The notes below the pieces were generated by a model, which did not search any database, was not told where the DNA came from, and saw nothing but the letters and a program-made list of their open reading frames with translations. A program made the position numbers and the translations under genes. Below, piece by piece: positions 1 through 8,422 of a DNA stretch of 64,000 bases. Positions within the stretch are counted from its first letter, which is position 1. Every line of letters starts with the position of its first letter. The DNA comes from Actinomadura luteofluorescens. GTDB lineage: Bacteria; Actinomycetota; Actinomycetes; Streptosporangiales; Streptosporangiaceae. The stretch spans positions 3,596,001-3,660,000 of the forward strand of contig NZ_JACCBA010000001.1 of assembly GCF_013409365.1 (NCBI RefSeq). Direction: 5' to 3'.

Positions 1-181
1 CGATCGCACCGGCACCGGCCCGGCCGTCCCGCCGGAGCTGGCCGGGCTGATCCTGCACTGCCTCACCAACGGTCTGGTCAACGAGCACCTCGCCGACCCC
101 GAGGCCGTCACCGCCGATGTCATCGAGCAGGCGTTCAGCGCCGTGCTGACCGCGCTGCTGCTCCCGACCAGCCGCACCTGA
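1..181 (+). CDS. TetR-family regulator, C-terminal end (partial)
   Basis: The window opens inside a gene whose last 59 codons (frame from base 2) end at TGA 179-181. The fragment is helical and typical of the C-terminal ligand/dimer domain of TetR-type regulators (it contains LILHCLTNGLVNEHL and ends VLTALLLPTSRT). The DNA-binding half lies outside the window. It is followed 32 bases later by an MMPL exporter on the same strand, a common regulator-pump pairing, so it probably controls that pump. The family call rests on this tail and the neighbour only. Confidence 0.55.
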   Translation, partial: DRTGTGPAVPPELAGLILHCLTNGLVNEHLADPEAVTADVIEQAFSAVLTALLLPTSRT

Positions 182-213
182 CGCACTGGTACACATCTCT
201 GAGAGGACCTTCG

Positions 214-2412
214 TTGGCGACCCTGCTCTATCGGCTCGGGCGGACCGCGTTCCGCCACCGCCTGCGGTTTCTGGCAGGCTGGCTGGTCCTGCTGGTGCTG
301 GCCGGGGGCGGTTTCGCCGCATTCGGCTCGCATCTGGACAGCGAGGCCACCATCCCCGGCTCGCAATCCCAGCAGGGCATCGACCTGCTGGAACGTTCCC
401 TCCCCGAGGCGACCGGCGTCACCGCGCAGCTGGTGTTCGCCGCCCCGCCAGGCACCACCGTCGACGACCCGGCCCACCGGGCCCGCATCGGCGACGCGGT
501 CCGGCAGGCGGGCACGGCGCCGCAGGTCGCCGAGGCCACCGACCCGTTCGAGACCGGGACCATCTCGGCCGACCGCCGCACCGCGCTCGCCCAGGTGCTG
601 TACCCGATCAAGCGGGACGTCCTGGACGACGCAAGCGTCACCGCGCTGGAGGACATCGCCGCCGCGGCCCGCGCGAACGGTATGCGCGCCGAGGTCGGCG
701 GGTCGGTCTACAGCACCGCCGGCATGCACGCGGGCATCGGCGAGGTCATCGGCGTCGCCGTCGCCGTGATCGTGCTGGTGGTCACCTTCGGGTCGCTGCT
801 GGCCGCCGGACTGACCCTGGTCACCGCGATCACCGGGCTGGTGATCGGGCTGCTGGGACTGCTGCTGGCCTCCAACCTCGCCACCATCTCCGACACCGCC
901 CCAAGCCTGGCGCTGATGGTCGGCCTGGCCGTCGGCATCGACTACGCGCTGTTCATCGGCTCCCGGCACCGCGCCCAACTCGCCGACGGGATGGCCGCCG
1001 AAGAATCGGCGGCGCGTTCCGTGGCGACCGCGGGCGGCGCCGTCGTCTTCGCCGGCCTGACGGTGATCATCGCGCTGGCCGGTCTGAGCGTGGTCGGCAT
1101 CCCGTTCCTGACCGTCATGGGCCTGGCCGCCGCGCTGACCGTACTGATGGCGGTGGCAGCCGCCATCACCCTGCTGCCCGCCCTGCTCGGCCTGGCCGGC
1201 GACCGCCTGCGCCCCCGGCCGGGCTCCCGCGCCGCCCGGTCCGAACGCGCCGGGGCGGGCGGGCTGCGCTGGGCCCGCCTGGTCACCCGCCGTCCACTGC
1301 TCACCATCCCGACCGTGCTGCTGGCCCTGGGGGCGATGGCGCTCCCGGCGCTCAAGCTGGAGCTGGCGATGCCCGACAACGGCACCGCCGACCCCGCCTC
1401 CACCCAGCGCAAGGCCTACGACCTGATCTCCACCGCCTTCGGCCCCGGCAACAACGGCCGGCTGCTGGTGCTGGTCCACACCCGCCGCGGCGGCGACCCG
1501 GTACGGGCCGCCGCCCAGATCGCCGAAGGGCTCGACCTGCCCGGCGTGATCTCGGTCAGCGACGCCGAGCCCGGCACCGATGGGCGCACTGCGGTCCTCA
1601 ACCTCGTTCCCTCCCAAGGCCCGCGCACCCAGGCCACCCAGCGGCTCGTCCGCGACATCCGCGCCCGCACCCCCGCACTCGGCACCGCCGCAGGCGCACA
1701 GGTCCTGGTCACCGGCTCCACCCCCGCCGCCATCGACGTCTCCGACCGACTGCGCGGCTCACTGGCGCCCTTCACCGCCGTCGTGGTCGGGCTCTCGCTG
1801 CTGCTGTTGCTACTGGTCTTCCGCTCGCTCCTCGTCCCGGTCAAGGCTGCGGCCGGGTTCCTGCTGTCGGCTGGTGCCGCGTTCGGGTCGGTCGTCGCGG
1901 TCTTCCAATGGGGCTGGCTCGCCGATCTGTTCGGCGTCGCCACCACCGGACCGGTCTTCAGCTTCATGCCGATCGTGGTGATCGCCGTGCTGTTCGGCCT
2001 GGCGATGGACTACCAGGTCTTCCTCGTCTCGCGAATTCGCGAGGAGTACGTCCACACCGGCCGTCCGCGCGAAGCCGTGCCGGCCGGATCCAAGCACGCC
2101 ACCCGGGTCATCACCGCCGCCGCACTCATCATGTTCGCCGTCTTCGCCGGGTTCGTCACCACCGACGACCTCACCCTCAAACCCATCGCCCTCGGCCTGG
2201 CCGCCGGCATCCTGACCGACGCCTTCCTGGTACGGATGACCCTCGTCCCCGCCATCCTCGCCCTCACCGGCCACGCCGCCTGGTGGCTGCCCAGATGGCT
2301 GAACCGCCTCCTGCCCGACGTCGACATCGAAGGCACCGGCCTTCAACGGCCTCCTACCCCGCACACTCAAGACCCCGAACTCGCCACAGAACCGGCAGCT
2401 CCCTCCAACTGA
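214..2412 (+). CDS. MMPL/RND-family membrane transporter
   Basis: The 732-residue protein has the duplicated MMPL layout: one TM segment near residues 18-37, an extracytoplasmic loop, a block of five or six TM helices (about 170-330), a second loop, and a second TM block (about 520-700). Conserved TM4-type motifs are seen twice, GIDYALFIGSRHR in the first half and AMDYQVFLVSRIREE in the second; the Asp-Tyr pairs carry the proton relay in this family. It starts at TTG with GAGAGGA seven bases upstream. MMPL proteins export lipids or hydrophobic drugs by proton antiport across the cytoplasmic membrane; the substrate cannot be told here. The TetR tail just upstream suggests drug- or lipid-responsive control. 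Confidence 0.9.
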   Translation: MATLLYRLGRTAFRHRLRFLAGWLVLLVLAGGGFAAFGSHLDSEATIPGSQSQQGIDLLERSLPEATGVTAQLVFAAPPGTTVDDPAHRARIGDAVRQAGTAPQVAEATDPFETGTISADRRTALAQVLYPIKRDVLDDASVTALEDIAAAARANGMRAEVGGSVYSTAGMHAGIGEVIGVAVAVIVLVVTFGSLLAAGLTLVTAITGLVIGLLGLLLASNLATISDTAPSLALMVGLAVGIDYALFIGSRHRAQLADGMAAEESAARSVATAGGAVVFAGLTVIIALAGLSVVGIPFLTVMGLAAALTVLMAVAAAITLLPALLGLAGDRLRPRPGSRAARSERAGAGGLRWARLVTRRPLLTIPTVLLALGAMALPALKLELAMPDNGTADPASTQRKAYDLISTAFGPGNNGRLLVLVHTRRGGDPVRAAAQIAEGLDLPGVISVSDAEPGTDGRTAVLNLVPSQGPRTQATQRLVRDIRARTPALGTAAGAQVLVTGSTPAAIDVSDRLRGSLAPFTAVVVGLSLLLLLLVFRSLLVPVKAAAGFLLSAGAAFGSVVAVFQWGWLADLFGVATTGPVFSFMPIVVIAVLFGLAMDYQVFLVSRIREEYVHTGRPREAVPAGSKHATRVITAAALIMFAVFAGFVTTDDLTLKPIALGLAAGILTDAFLVRMTLVPAILALTGHAAWWLPRWLNRLLPDVDIEGTGLQRPPTPHTQDPELATEPAAPSN

Positions 2413-2793
2413 CACCTGTTCGGTTCACTCCCGTCCGCACCTTGCCGTCTCTGGACCGAGTTCCAGGTCAGGTCCGGCGCCAGGTGGGTGTGGCCTCGCG
2501 GGTGAGGGCAGCGGTCACGCCCCGCTCGCTGTGTCGCGCGACCTGCCGCCCGACAACATGCCCAGGCGGTTCCGAACTGAGGCGGGCCTTGGCCTGAAAT
2601 CACTCGTGCGTGGCAGCCCGCTCATCCGCACCGGCGCGGAACTCGCCGACGACGGCGGACGAAGCCGCACGCTGGCAAGGAATGGGGCTACGAACACCCC
2701 TGAACGCCTTACGGTTCGCCTCCGAGGGCCGCCGCAGCATTGCTGGCTCTGTGGGGCGGGGTGGGCGGCGCGGGGGCACAGTGCTGCAAATAT
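2413..2793. other. Non-coding stretch after the MMPL gene
   Basis: About 380 bases without a supportable gene. Open frames here lack ribosome sites and family resemblance. The only structured element is the operator-like palindrome at its right edge. Confidence 0.5.
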
Positions 2794-2807
2794 GAGAACA
2801 CGTTACA
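2794..2807. promoter_or_regulatory. KstR-like operator upstream of the SnoaL-type isomerase
   Basis: GAGAACACGTTACA matches the mycobacterial/rhodococcal KstR core TnnAACnnGTTnnA at every fixed position except the first T (here G). It ends ten bases before the ATG at 2817, so a bound repressor would block transcription. KstR controls cholesterol and steroid catabolism, which agrees with the steroid-isomerase-like fold of the gene downstream. One copy only; inference. Confidence 0.45.
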
Positions 2808-2816
2808 GTTTCTGCC

Positions 2817-3254
2817 ATGGGCACAGTCACTTGGGACGCGCCGGACGGAGACCACCCCGCGCGCCGGGCGGTACGCGCGGCGATGGCCGCGGCCGCGGGC
2901 GGGCGCAAGCAGGAGTGGCTCGCGCTGTTCGGCCCGGACGCCGTCATCGAGGATCCCGTCGGCCCCTCGATGCTCGATCCCGAGGGCAAGGGGCACCGGG
3001 GGCCGGACGGGATCGAGCGGTTCTGGGACGAGAACATCGCCCGGGTGCGCAAGTTCCACTTCCGGGTGAGCGACTCGTTCGCCAACGGCCCCGCCTGCGC
3101 CAACGTCGTCACCATCACCGCGACGCTGGACGGCGGGACCACCACGACGATCGACTGCCTGACCGTCTACACCGTCGATGACGACGGCCTGATCACTTCG
3201 TTCCGCGCCCATTGGGAACCGGACCGCGTAATGGCCACCCTGACCTCCCCGTAA
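2817..3254 (+). CDS. SnoaL / steroid delta-isomerase-like NTF2-fold protein
   Basis: A 145-residue protein of NTF2-fold size. Features seen are an N-terminal helix, the segment WLALFGPDAVIEDPVGPS typical of SnoaL/ketosteroid-isomerase cone-fold proteins, and a last strand ending SFRAHWEPDRV. The Asp in VIEDP is at the position often used as general acid/base. Family members isomerise 3-oxo-delta5 steroids, cyclise polyketides or act as epoxide hydrolases. The KstR-like element just upstream favours a steroid or sterol side-chain role. It stands alone between the MMPL gene and an integrase remnant; no other steroid gene is in the window. ATG at 2817 is close to the operator, so the mRNA leader must be very short. 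Confidence 0.75.
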   Translation: MGTVTWDAPDGDHPARRAVRAAMAAAAGGRKQEWLALFGPDAVIEDPVGPSMLDPEGKGHRGPDGIERFWDENIARVRKFHFRVSDSFANGPACANVVTITATLDGGTTTTIDCLTVYTVDDDGLITSFRAHWEPDRVMATLTSP

Positions 3255-3289
3255 GACGGGTAGACAGTCGTCCTGGCGGACGTTGAGGA

Positions 3290-3949
3290 TCACGCCAGAG
3301 GCCTGTCTGAGGCCGACCTGGCCCACATCTCCTGCACCGCCTTCAACTCCACCCCCGCCGCCAGCGTTGCCGCGCCGTGCCGCAGGTCGCGCAGCCGCAC
3401 CGGCGGCAGCCGGTGCTCGGCCTGCTGCCGGTCCCGGTGGGCACCTAGCGTGGCGATCATGGCCCGGGCCAGCGCGATGACGCGGACGCTGAGCGCGGTC
3501 TTGGACGGACGCGCCGTCAGACGGCCGTTCCGCCGCTGTAGTTGCTCGCAGATGGTCGCGGTGCCGTGCTCCACGTCCACACCCACCCAGCGCAGCCTGG
3601 CCGTCTCACCGCGCCGCAAACCGCGCAGCGCGTTCAGGCGGTAGACGGCGTACAGGCGGTGGTCGCGGGTGGCGTGCAGGAACGCGGCGGTCTGCTCGGC
3701 CGTCCACACCGCCACCGATGGACGCTCTCCGGTCCGTTCCCAGGGCTCGACTCGGGCGGCGGTCCACACCACCGCCCGCGGCCGCCGCGCCGCCGGGTTC
3801 TCGCTGATGAGGCCCTCCCGCAGCGCGGTGTTCAGTGCGCTGCGTAGTGTCGAGCGGATCCGGTTCAGCGTCGCCTTCCGGATCCGCCGCCCCTCGGCTT
3901 GATGGTCGTGCACGATCGCGGCGAACATCTCCCGCCGGCCGGTGTTCAC
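3290..3949 (-). pseudogene. Tyrosine integrase remnant (decayed)
   Basis: The reading frame matches the catalytic half of actinomycete site-specific integrases. ATLNRIRSTLRSALNTAL is the end of the core-binding domain, LNALRGLRRGETARLRW holds the first catalytic Arg, and LRDLRHGAATLAAGVELKAVQEM holds the His-x-x-Arg box. The arm-binding and most of the core-binding domain are missing at the N-terminus. About 30 residues that normally lie between the first Arg block and the His box are deleted, and the frame runs into WARSASDRPLA instead of a GHSS...Tyr segment, so the nucleophilic tyrosine is lost. In the next frame GQVGLRQASGVILNVRQD resembles the missing tail, indicating a frameshift. It should be inactive, and is probably a scar of an integrated element related to the tRNA fragment at 6336. 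Confidence 0.75.
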
Positions 3950-4006
3950 GTGGCGTGGCGGATGTGGCGGCGGCGTCGTGGGCGGGCGAGTCCGTTCGCT
4001 CAGTGG

Positions 4007-5131
4007 TCAGAGGACGGCGGTGAGCAGGCTTACGGCGGACTCCTGGCGGGCGATGTCGGCCTGGTCGAACGGGCCCGTCCAGCGCAGGCCGTACTGGTCG
4101 GCATTGTTCCGGCCGTAGGTGAAAGCGGAGCGGGCCTGGGTCGTCAGGTAGTTCCGGTACGGGTGGCCGGGGAGCGCGCGGTCGAGTTCGGCGAGGTTCC
4201 GCGCGAAGATGCCCTTGAACGCCGCCTGGTCGGAGTTGCACGTGGCGGCGGCCTCGCAGGGTTCGGTGAGGATTCCGCGCGGTGACAGGCCCGGGTCGGT
4301 GGTCACGGCGTCGGCGATCCGCCGGGCGGTGGCGAGCAGGGACGGGTCGCCGGTGGCGCGGTGCAGCTCCGTCAGGCCGCCCAGGACCACGCCCTGGTTG
4401 TACGTCCAGGTGGTGCCGCCGTTGTTGCCGCAGTTTCCGCTCTGCGTCGCCAGGCCGTCGTTGACCAGGTGGGATCCGTTGATCATCCCGCTGCGGGCGA
4501 ACCAGCGCCAGGTCTGGCGCGCGCGGGCGAGGTACTCGGTGTCGCCCGGGATCCGGTTGTGCAGGGAGGCGGCCAGTTTGAGGTACAGCTCGTTGCTGAT
4601 GGCGTTCTTGTAGGTCTTCCCGGGCAGGTCCCACCAGATGCCGCCGCCGCAGGTGTCGTCCCAGTACTGGCGCATGTACGCCTCGTCGGTCTCGGCGATC
4701 TTCAGGTACCTGGTGTCGCGGGTGAGGTCGTACATGCGGACCATCGCCAGCGCCCACCAGCCGGTGTCGTCGGTGGAGTCCGCGCGGAACTCGCCGTCGC
4801 CCTGCGGCCACCAGGGCAGCGGCTTGCGCTGAAGCTCGATGGTGTTCTTCACCTGGGGCATGTACCGGGTCGAGCGGGTCCGCGCCATGTAGTCGAGGAG
4901 CGCTTGGAGCGCGTTGCCCGACTGCCACCAGGGGCTCTCGGGCTGCCAGCGTCCGCTCGCCTGGTCGTAGAACCCCATCATCGCGTCGACGGCCGATGTG
5001 GCACGGGCCCGCGCGGTCCTGTCCTCGCCCGCGTCCGCGCTCGCGGCGGACGTGCCCACGGCGAGCGCCAGCACGGCGCCCGTCACGAGGGAGACCAGAC
5101 CCTTCCCCGTACGTCGCTTCAGTCCGGTCAT
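4007..5131 (-). CDS. Secreted glycoside hydrolase family 76 (alpha-1,6-mannanase-like)
   Basis: The 374-residue protein begins with a Sec signal peptide (basic MTGLKRRTGK, hydrophobic core to about residue 28, AxA site SAASADA). The mature part is an all-helical (alpha/alpha)6 GH76 domain. The adjacent Asp pair in DSTDDTGWW (D121-D122) is the catalytic dyad of the family, and PWWQSGNALQALLDY and NNGGTTWTYNQGVVLGGL are characteristic blocks. GH76 enzymes cut alpha-1,6-mannan backbones of yeast walls or mycobacterial lipomannan outside the cell. ATG 5131 is chosen over an upstream in-frame ATG because GGAGGGTG lies just before it and the signal peptide starts cleanly. It is transcribed away from the DeoR regulator, across an intergenic region with a short palindrome. 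Confidence 0.88.
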   Translation of the reverse strand: MTGLKRRTGKGLVSLVTGAVLALAVGTSAASADAGEDRTARARATSAVDAMMGFYDQASGRWQPESPWWQSGNALQALLDYMARTRSTRYMPQVKNTIELQRKPLPWWPQGDGEFRADSTDDTGWWALAMVRMYDLTRDTRYLKIAETDEAYMRQYWDDTCGGGIWWDLPGKTYKNAISNELYLKLAASLHNRIPGDTEYLARARQTWRWFARSGMINGSHLVNDGLATQSGNCGNNGGTTWTYNQGVVLGGLTELHRATGDPSLLATARRIADAVTTDPGLSPRGILTEPCEAAATCNSDQAAFKGIFARNLAELDRALPGHPYRNYLTTQARSAFTYGRNNADQYGLRWTGPFDQADIARQESAVSLLTAVL

Positions 5132-5242
5132 CGCGCACCCTCCATGGCAACGAGGCGTCCCGCCCATGGCCTCCGCCCGGGCGGGCAGTGCGCTGAATTG
5201 TGCCCCGGGCGGGACGAGGCACGCAAGAGTCGTCAGGATCGT

Positions 5243-5254
5243 TCACATGTGTGA
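5243..5254. promoter_or_regulatory. Palindrome in the GH76 / DeoR divergent region
   Basis: TCACA-TG-TGTGA is a perfect inverted repeat followed by an A/T-rich run (GTTTTTGCTTGAAATTG) that stands out in this GC-rich DNA. DeoR-type regulators commonly bind such sites between themselves and sugar genes. Placement between a DeoR gene and a glycosidase makes it a candidate operator for both. Confidence 0.35.
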
Positions 5255-5412
5255 GCGTTTTTGCTTGAAATTGTCGGAGGCGTCGGTCGGTTCGCCGCGA
5301 CGGCGGGCAGGTGGGGAGCGCGTGTCGGGTCGTGCGCCCACGAGAGCCGGCGCGCAGGAGCGTGACGGAGAATGTCTGGTGGTGATCGGTCTTGCGCGAG
5401 TACGGTCGACGC

Positions 5413-6165
5413 ATGCTCCGGGACCGACGCCATGAGCTGATCCTCCGCGTCCTGCGCTCCGAAGGGCCGGTGACGGCGGAGACGCTGGCCGAGCGCCTGG
5501 CGGCGAGCCTCGCCACCATACGCCGCGATCTGCAAAAGCTCGACGAGGAGGGCCTGCTCAAACGGGTGCACGGCGGTGCGATGCCGGTCGAGGGCCATGA
5601 CGACCCCTTCACGGACGTCGCCGAGGTCCGGCCCGCCGAGAAGAACGCCGTCGCGCTGCGCTGCGCCGAGCTGATCCAGGATGGCGAGACCGTGCTGCTC
5701 GACATCGGCACGACCGCGCACATGGTGGCGCGGCACCTGCGGGGCCGGGCGCTGACGGTCGTCACCAGCAGCCTCCCGGTGGTCGAGACGCTGGCCGACG
5801 ACCAGCACGTCCAACTCGTCGTTCTCGGCGGCATGCTGCGCCGTGACTACCGGTCACTGGTGGGCTACCTGACGGAGGACAACCTGCGGCAGATCCACGC
5901 GGACCGGCTCGTCCTCGGCACCAGCGGGATACGGCCGACCGGAACCGTCATGGACACGACGGTGGTCGAGGTGCCGGTCAAACGAGCCATGATCGCGGCC
6001 AGCGGGCAGGTGGTCCTCGTCGCCGACGCCGGCAAGTTCCCGGGCACCGGCATGGCGAAGGTCTGCGATGCCACCGACCTGGACGTGGTCATCACGAACG
6101 CTCCGGTCGATCCGGACACGGGGGCGGCCCTCGCGGATGCCGGAGTGCAGGTGCTGGAGGTGTGA
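5413..6165 (+). CDS. DeoR-family transcriptional regulator
   Basis: A 250-residue protein. Residues 1-55 form the DeoR winged helix (RRHELILRVLRSEG, then LAASLATIRRDLQKLDEEGLLKRVHGGA with the family's TIRRDL recognition helix). The rest is the DeoR C-terminal sensor domain of the phosphosugar-isomerase fold: DGETVLLDIGTTAHMVARHL, the GGMLRRDYRSLVGY block and the VLVADAGKFG-like block VVLVADAGKFPGTGMAKV. Such proteins repress sugar catabolic operons and release DNA on binding a sugar phosphate. ATG 5413 gives the canonical N-terminus; an in-frame TTG at 5392 is possible. No sugar operon follows, only an orphan tRNA end, so its former targets may have been displaced. The divergent GH76 mannanase is the nearest candidate target. 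Confidence 0.88.
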   Translation: MLRDRRHELILRVLRSEGPVTAETLAERLAASLATIRRDLQKLDEEGLLKRVHGGAMPVEGHDDPFTDVAEVRPAEKNAVALRCAELIQDGETVLLDIGTTAHMVARHLRGRALTVVTSSLPVVETLADDQHVQLVVLGGMLRRDYRSLVGYLTEDNLRQIHADRLVLGTSGIRPTGTVMDTTVVEVPVKRAMIAASGQVVLVADAGKFPGTGMAKVCDATDLDVVITNAPVDPDTGAALADAGVQVLEV

Positions 6166-6335
6166 GGTGCCCGGCGTCCGCTGAACCGCTGCGTCGGCTC
6201 GCCGTCGGCTCGGCGGTTCCGAACCGGAGCGGCACGCGGCGGCACCGTGCGGTACCAATATCGAACTCGACGGGGACGGATCGACACAGGCCCACACTGA
6301 GCAGGCCGCGCTGATACGACAGTTTTTGAACTATC

Positions 6336-6374
6336 AATCCGTAGGTTGTGGGTTCGAGTCCCACGCGACCCACC
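6336..6374 (+). pseudogene. Orphan 3' half of a tRNA (Lys-like), possible attachment-site scar
   Basis: The sequence holds an intact T-arm (GTGGG-TTCGAGT-CCCAC), the acceptor strand GCGACCC, discriminator A and CC. It is preceded by AATCCGTAGGTT, which is the 3' anticodon stem and variable loop usual for actinobacterial tRNA-Lys. No matching GGGTCGC acceptor strand, D-arm or 5' anticodon stem lies upstream, so this is not a working tRNA. Integrating elements commonly recombine with tRNA 3' ends and leave such a copy as an att site; the integrase remnant 2.4 kb to the left fits. The rest of 6166-6520 shows no gene; GAACCGC/GCGGTTC arms near 6182-6218 could form a loose hairpin after the DeoR gene. 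Confidence 0.7.
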
Positions 6375-6520
6375 CAGCCCGACCAGGGCAGACACGAGAG
6401 CGCCCGGCCTGTCCGCCACCCGGTTCGCCCTACTTAGTCCCTATCTCGACTCAAAAGATCAACAGGCGTCGAGCGGCGCAGGAGCCGATCGGGCTTGAGG
6501 TCGGTGAGGCAACGGCCGCT

Positions 6521-7453
6521 TCAGGATGTGGCAGAGCCCGCGACCGGGCCTAGAAGCGGGTTGGGGTTGGCGGCGACGAAGTCGCAGGCGGCTTGGCAGA
6601 AGGCGCGGATGCGGTTGGTCTCCGCGGACGTGCGCCAGGTCAGCCGCCATTCGAATGGAAGGCCGTCGCGTATGGGTACGTAGGCGACGTCCGGGCGCCC
6701 GTCGTACAGGCTCGCGTGCGTGGGGACCGGAAAGATACCGCGGCCTGCGCCGACCAGGGCGAGCAGTTCCTGGACGGTCCCGAACTCCGTGCCCCGCTCG
6801 ATGGGCTTGCCCGTGGGGGTGGTGGTCGGGGTGGTGAGGGCGTCCAGTTCGGCGGGGACGCCGCGCGGGCGCAGGACCTTGTCGCGAGAGAGGTCCTCGA
6901 TGGAGACCGAGGAACGGCGGGCAAAGGGATGCCTGGCCGAGACGGCCAGCATCGGCGGCTCGTGGAAGAGAATCGGGCCTTCGCGAAGGTCGGGCCCCGG
7001 GGCCCGGGCCGCTGTGAGCATGAGGTCGACGGCGTCGCCGAGCAGCGGAGCGAAGCCGTCGGTGTACCGGGTCTCCTCGATCCGCACCTGGCAGGCCGGG
7101 TGCCGGGCGTGGAAGGACTCCACGACGTGGAGGACGAACTGGGCGGTGGCGGTGCCGATGAAGCCGACGCGCAGGAGCCCGTCGATGCCCCGGCCGGCGG
7201 CGACCGCTCGTTCGATGCCGTCGAGGATCTGCTGATAGGCGGGCCGCAGGTCGTCGTAGAGCCGCCGGCCGATCGGGGTCAGCGCCACCCGGCGGCTGGT
7301 CCGGTCGAACAGCGCGGCACCGACCGCCCGCTCCAGCTTCTTGATCGTCTTACTGACCATCGCGACCGAGACCCGCAGCCGCTCGGCGCTACGGCCGAAG
7401 TGCAGCTCCTCGCCGACCGTCAGGAAGATTTCGATCTCGCGCTGCTCCACCAT
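6521..7453 (-). CDS. LysR-family transcriptional regulator
   Basis: A 310-residue protein. The N-terminal HTH (residues 2-62) is classical: REIEIFLTVGEELHFGRSAERL, then VSKTIKKLERAVGAALFDRTSRRVALTPIG. Residues about 90-295 form the periplasmic-binding-like effector domain, with LRVGFIGTATAQFVLHVVESF and LLALVGAGRGIFPVP. ATG 7453 gives the canonical length; the frame stays open further upstream but without family resemblance. It is divergent from an NmrA-type oxidoreductase and a DUF1772 gene with 129 bases between, the standard arrangement for a LysR protein that activates its neighbour. Two direct repeats in that gap are candidate binding sites. Confidence 0.9.
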   Translation of the reverse strand: MVEQREIEIFLTVGEELHFGRSAERLRVSVAMVSKTIKKLERAVGAALFDRTSRRVALTPIGRRLYDDLRPAYQQILDGIERAVAAGRGIDGLLRVGFIGTATAQFVLHVVESFHARHPACQVRIEETRYTDGFAPLLGDAVDLMLTAARAPGPDLREGPILFHEPPMLAVSARHPFARRSSVSIEDLSRDKVLRPRGVPAELDALTTPTTTPTGKPIERGTEFGTVQELLALVGAGRGIFPVPTHASLYDGRPDVAYVPIRDGLPFEWRLTWRTSAETNRIRAFCQAACDFVAANPNPLLGPVAGSATS

Positions 7454-7476
7454 GCCCCCAGCCGTCAACCCCCAGG

Positions 7477-7520
7477 TTAACGATCCTTGCACGATCGGCT
7501 GTTGTTGACGATCCCTGCGC
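7477..7520. promoter_or_regulatory. Direct repeats in the LysR / NmrA intergenic region
   Basis: TTAACGATCCTTGCAC (7477-7492) and TTGACGATCCCTGCGC (7505-7520) match at 13 of 16 positions with a 28-base period. They lie between the LysR start (7453) and the NmrA start (7583), where a LysR tetramer would bind. Function is inferred from position. Confidence 0.45.
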
Positions 7521-7582
7521 ACCCGATGGTTGTGGTGTGGCCAGAACGGCGCGGCCACCGTTTCGGAAGCTGAGGAGCCCCT

Positions 7583-8422
7583 ATGACTTCCCGTGATCTG
7601 ACCCTTGTCCTGGGCGGGACCGGCAAGACCGGACGACGCGTCGTCCAGCGGCTGACCGGACGCGACCTCCGGGTCCGGATCGGCTCGCGATCCGGCGGGG
7701 TGCCCTTCGACTGGGCGGACCGTGCGACGTGGGCGCCCGCGCTCGACGGTGTGCACGCGGTATACGTCGCCTACTATCCGGACCTGGCCGCCCCCGGTGC
7801 GCCAGAGGCGATCGGCGCGTTCGCCGAACTCGCGGTGGAGTCGGGCGCGCGGCGTCTGGTGCTGCTGTCGGGGCGCGGCGAGGACGAGGCGCTCGCTTGC
7901 GAACGGACGCTTGCCGCTTCGGGCGCCGACTGGACGGTGTTGCGCGCCAGCTGGTTCGCCCAGAACTTCAGCGAGAGCTACCTCCTCGACCCGGTGGTGA
8001 GCGGCGAGGTGGTGCTGCCGGCGGGTGAGGTGCGCGAACCGTTCGTCGACGCCGACGACATCGCCGACGTCGCCGCGTCGGTCCTCACCGAGGACGGGCA
8101 CAGCGGCCGTACATACGAACTGACCGGACCGCGGCTGCTCACCTTCGCAGAAGCCGTCGCCGCCATCGGCCAAGCGGCCGGCCGCGACATCGCCTACGTG
8201 CCCGTCCCCGTCGACACCTACTCTCGCGCGCTGGCGGCCGAAGGTGTCCCGGACGAGGTCACCGGCCTGCTGACCTACCTGTTCACCACTGTCCTGGACG
8301 GCCGCAACGCTCACCTGGGCGACGGCGTCCAGCAGGTCTTGGGCCGCCCGGCCCGCGACTTCTCCGACTACGCCGACGACACCGCCGCCACCGGCATCTG
8401 GACCTCGAAGGACGCGATATGA
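7583..8422 (+). CDS. NmrA-like NAD(P)-binding oxidoreductase
   Basis: A 279-residue atypical short-chain dehydrogenase fold. The glycine-rich loop LVLGGTGKTGRRV at residues 8-20 binds NAD(P). VYVAYYPDL, RRLVLLSGRG and the DWTVLRASWFAQNFSE block are typical of NmrA/NAD(P)H:quinone-type family members, which bind the cofactor and act as redox sensors or reductases. AGGAG lies six bases before the ATG. The stop overlaps the next start (ATGA), so it is co-translated with the DUF1772 membrane protein. The LysR gene opposite is the likely regulator. The substrate is unknown. Confidence 0.85.
   Translation: MTSRDLTLVLGGTGKTGRRVVQRLTGRDLRVRIGSRSGGVPFDWADRATWAPALDGVHAVYVAYYPDLAAPGAPEAIGAFAELAVESGARRLVLLSGRGEDEALACERTLAASGADWTVLRASWFAQNFSESYLLDPVVSGEVVLPAGEVREPFVDADDIADVAASVLTEDGHSGRTYELTGPRLLTFAEAVAAIGQAAGRDIAYVPVPVDTYSRALAAEGVPDEVTGLLTYLFTTVLDGRNAHLGDGVQQVLGRPARDFSDYADDTAATGIWTSKDAI

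Noticed and set aside
3606..5834. A 742-residue minus-strand frame
   Set aside because: It joins shadows of the DeoR, GH76 and integrase regions in the wrong frame; the GH76 gene itself has a clear signal peptide and start in another frame.
6092..6373. Minus-strand frame starting MGRVGLEPTTYGL
   Set aside because: This is the well-known spurious translation of the reverse strand of tRNA 3' ends, here of the orphan tRNA half.
6290..6374. Functional tRNA
   Set aside because: No 5' acceptor strand, D-arm or paired anticodon stem precedes the T-arm.
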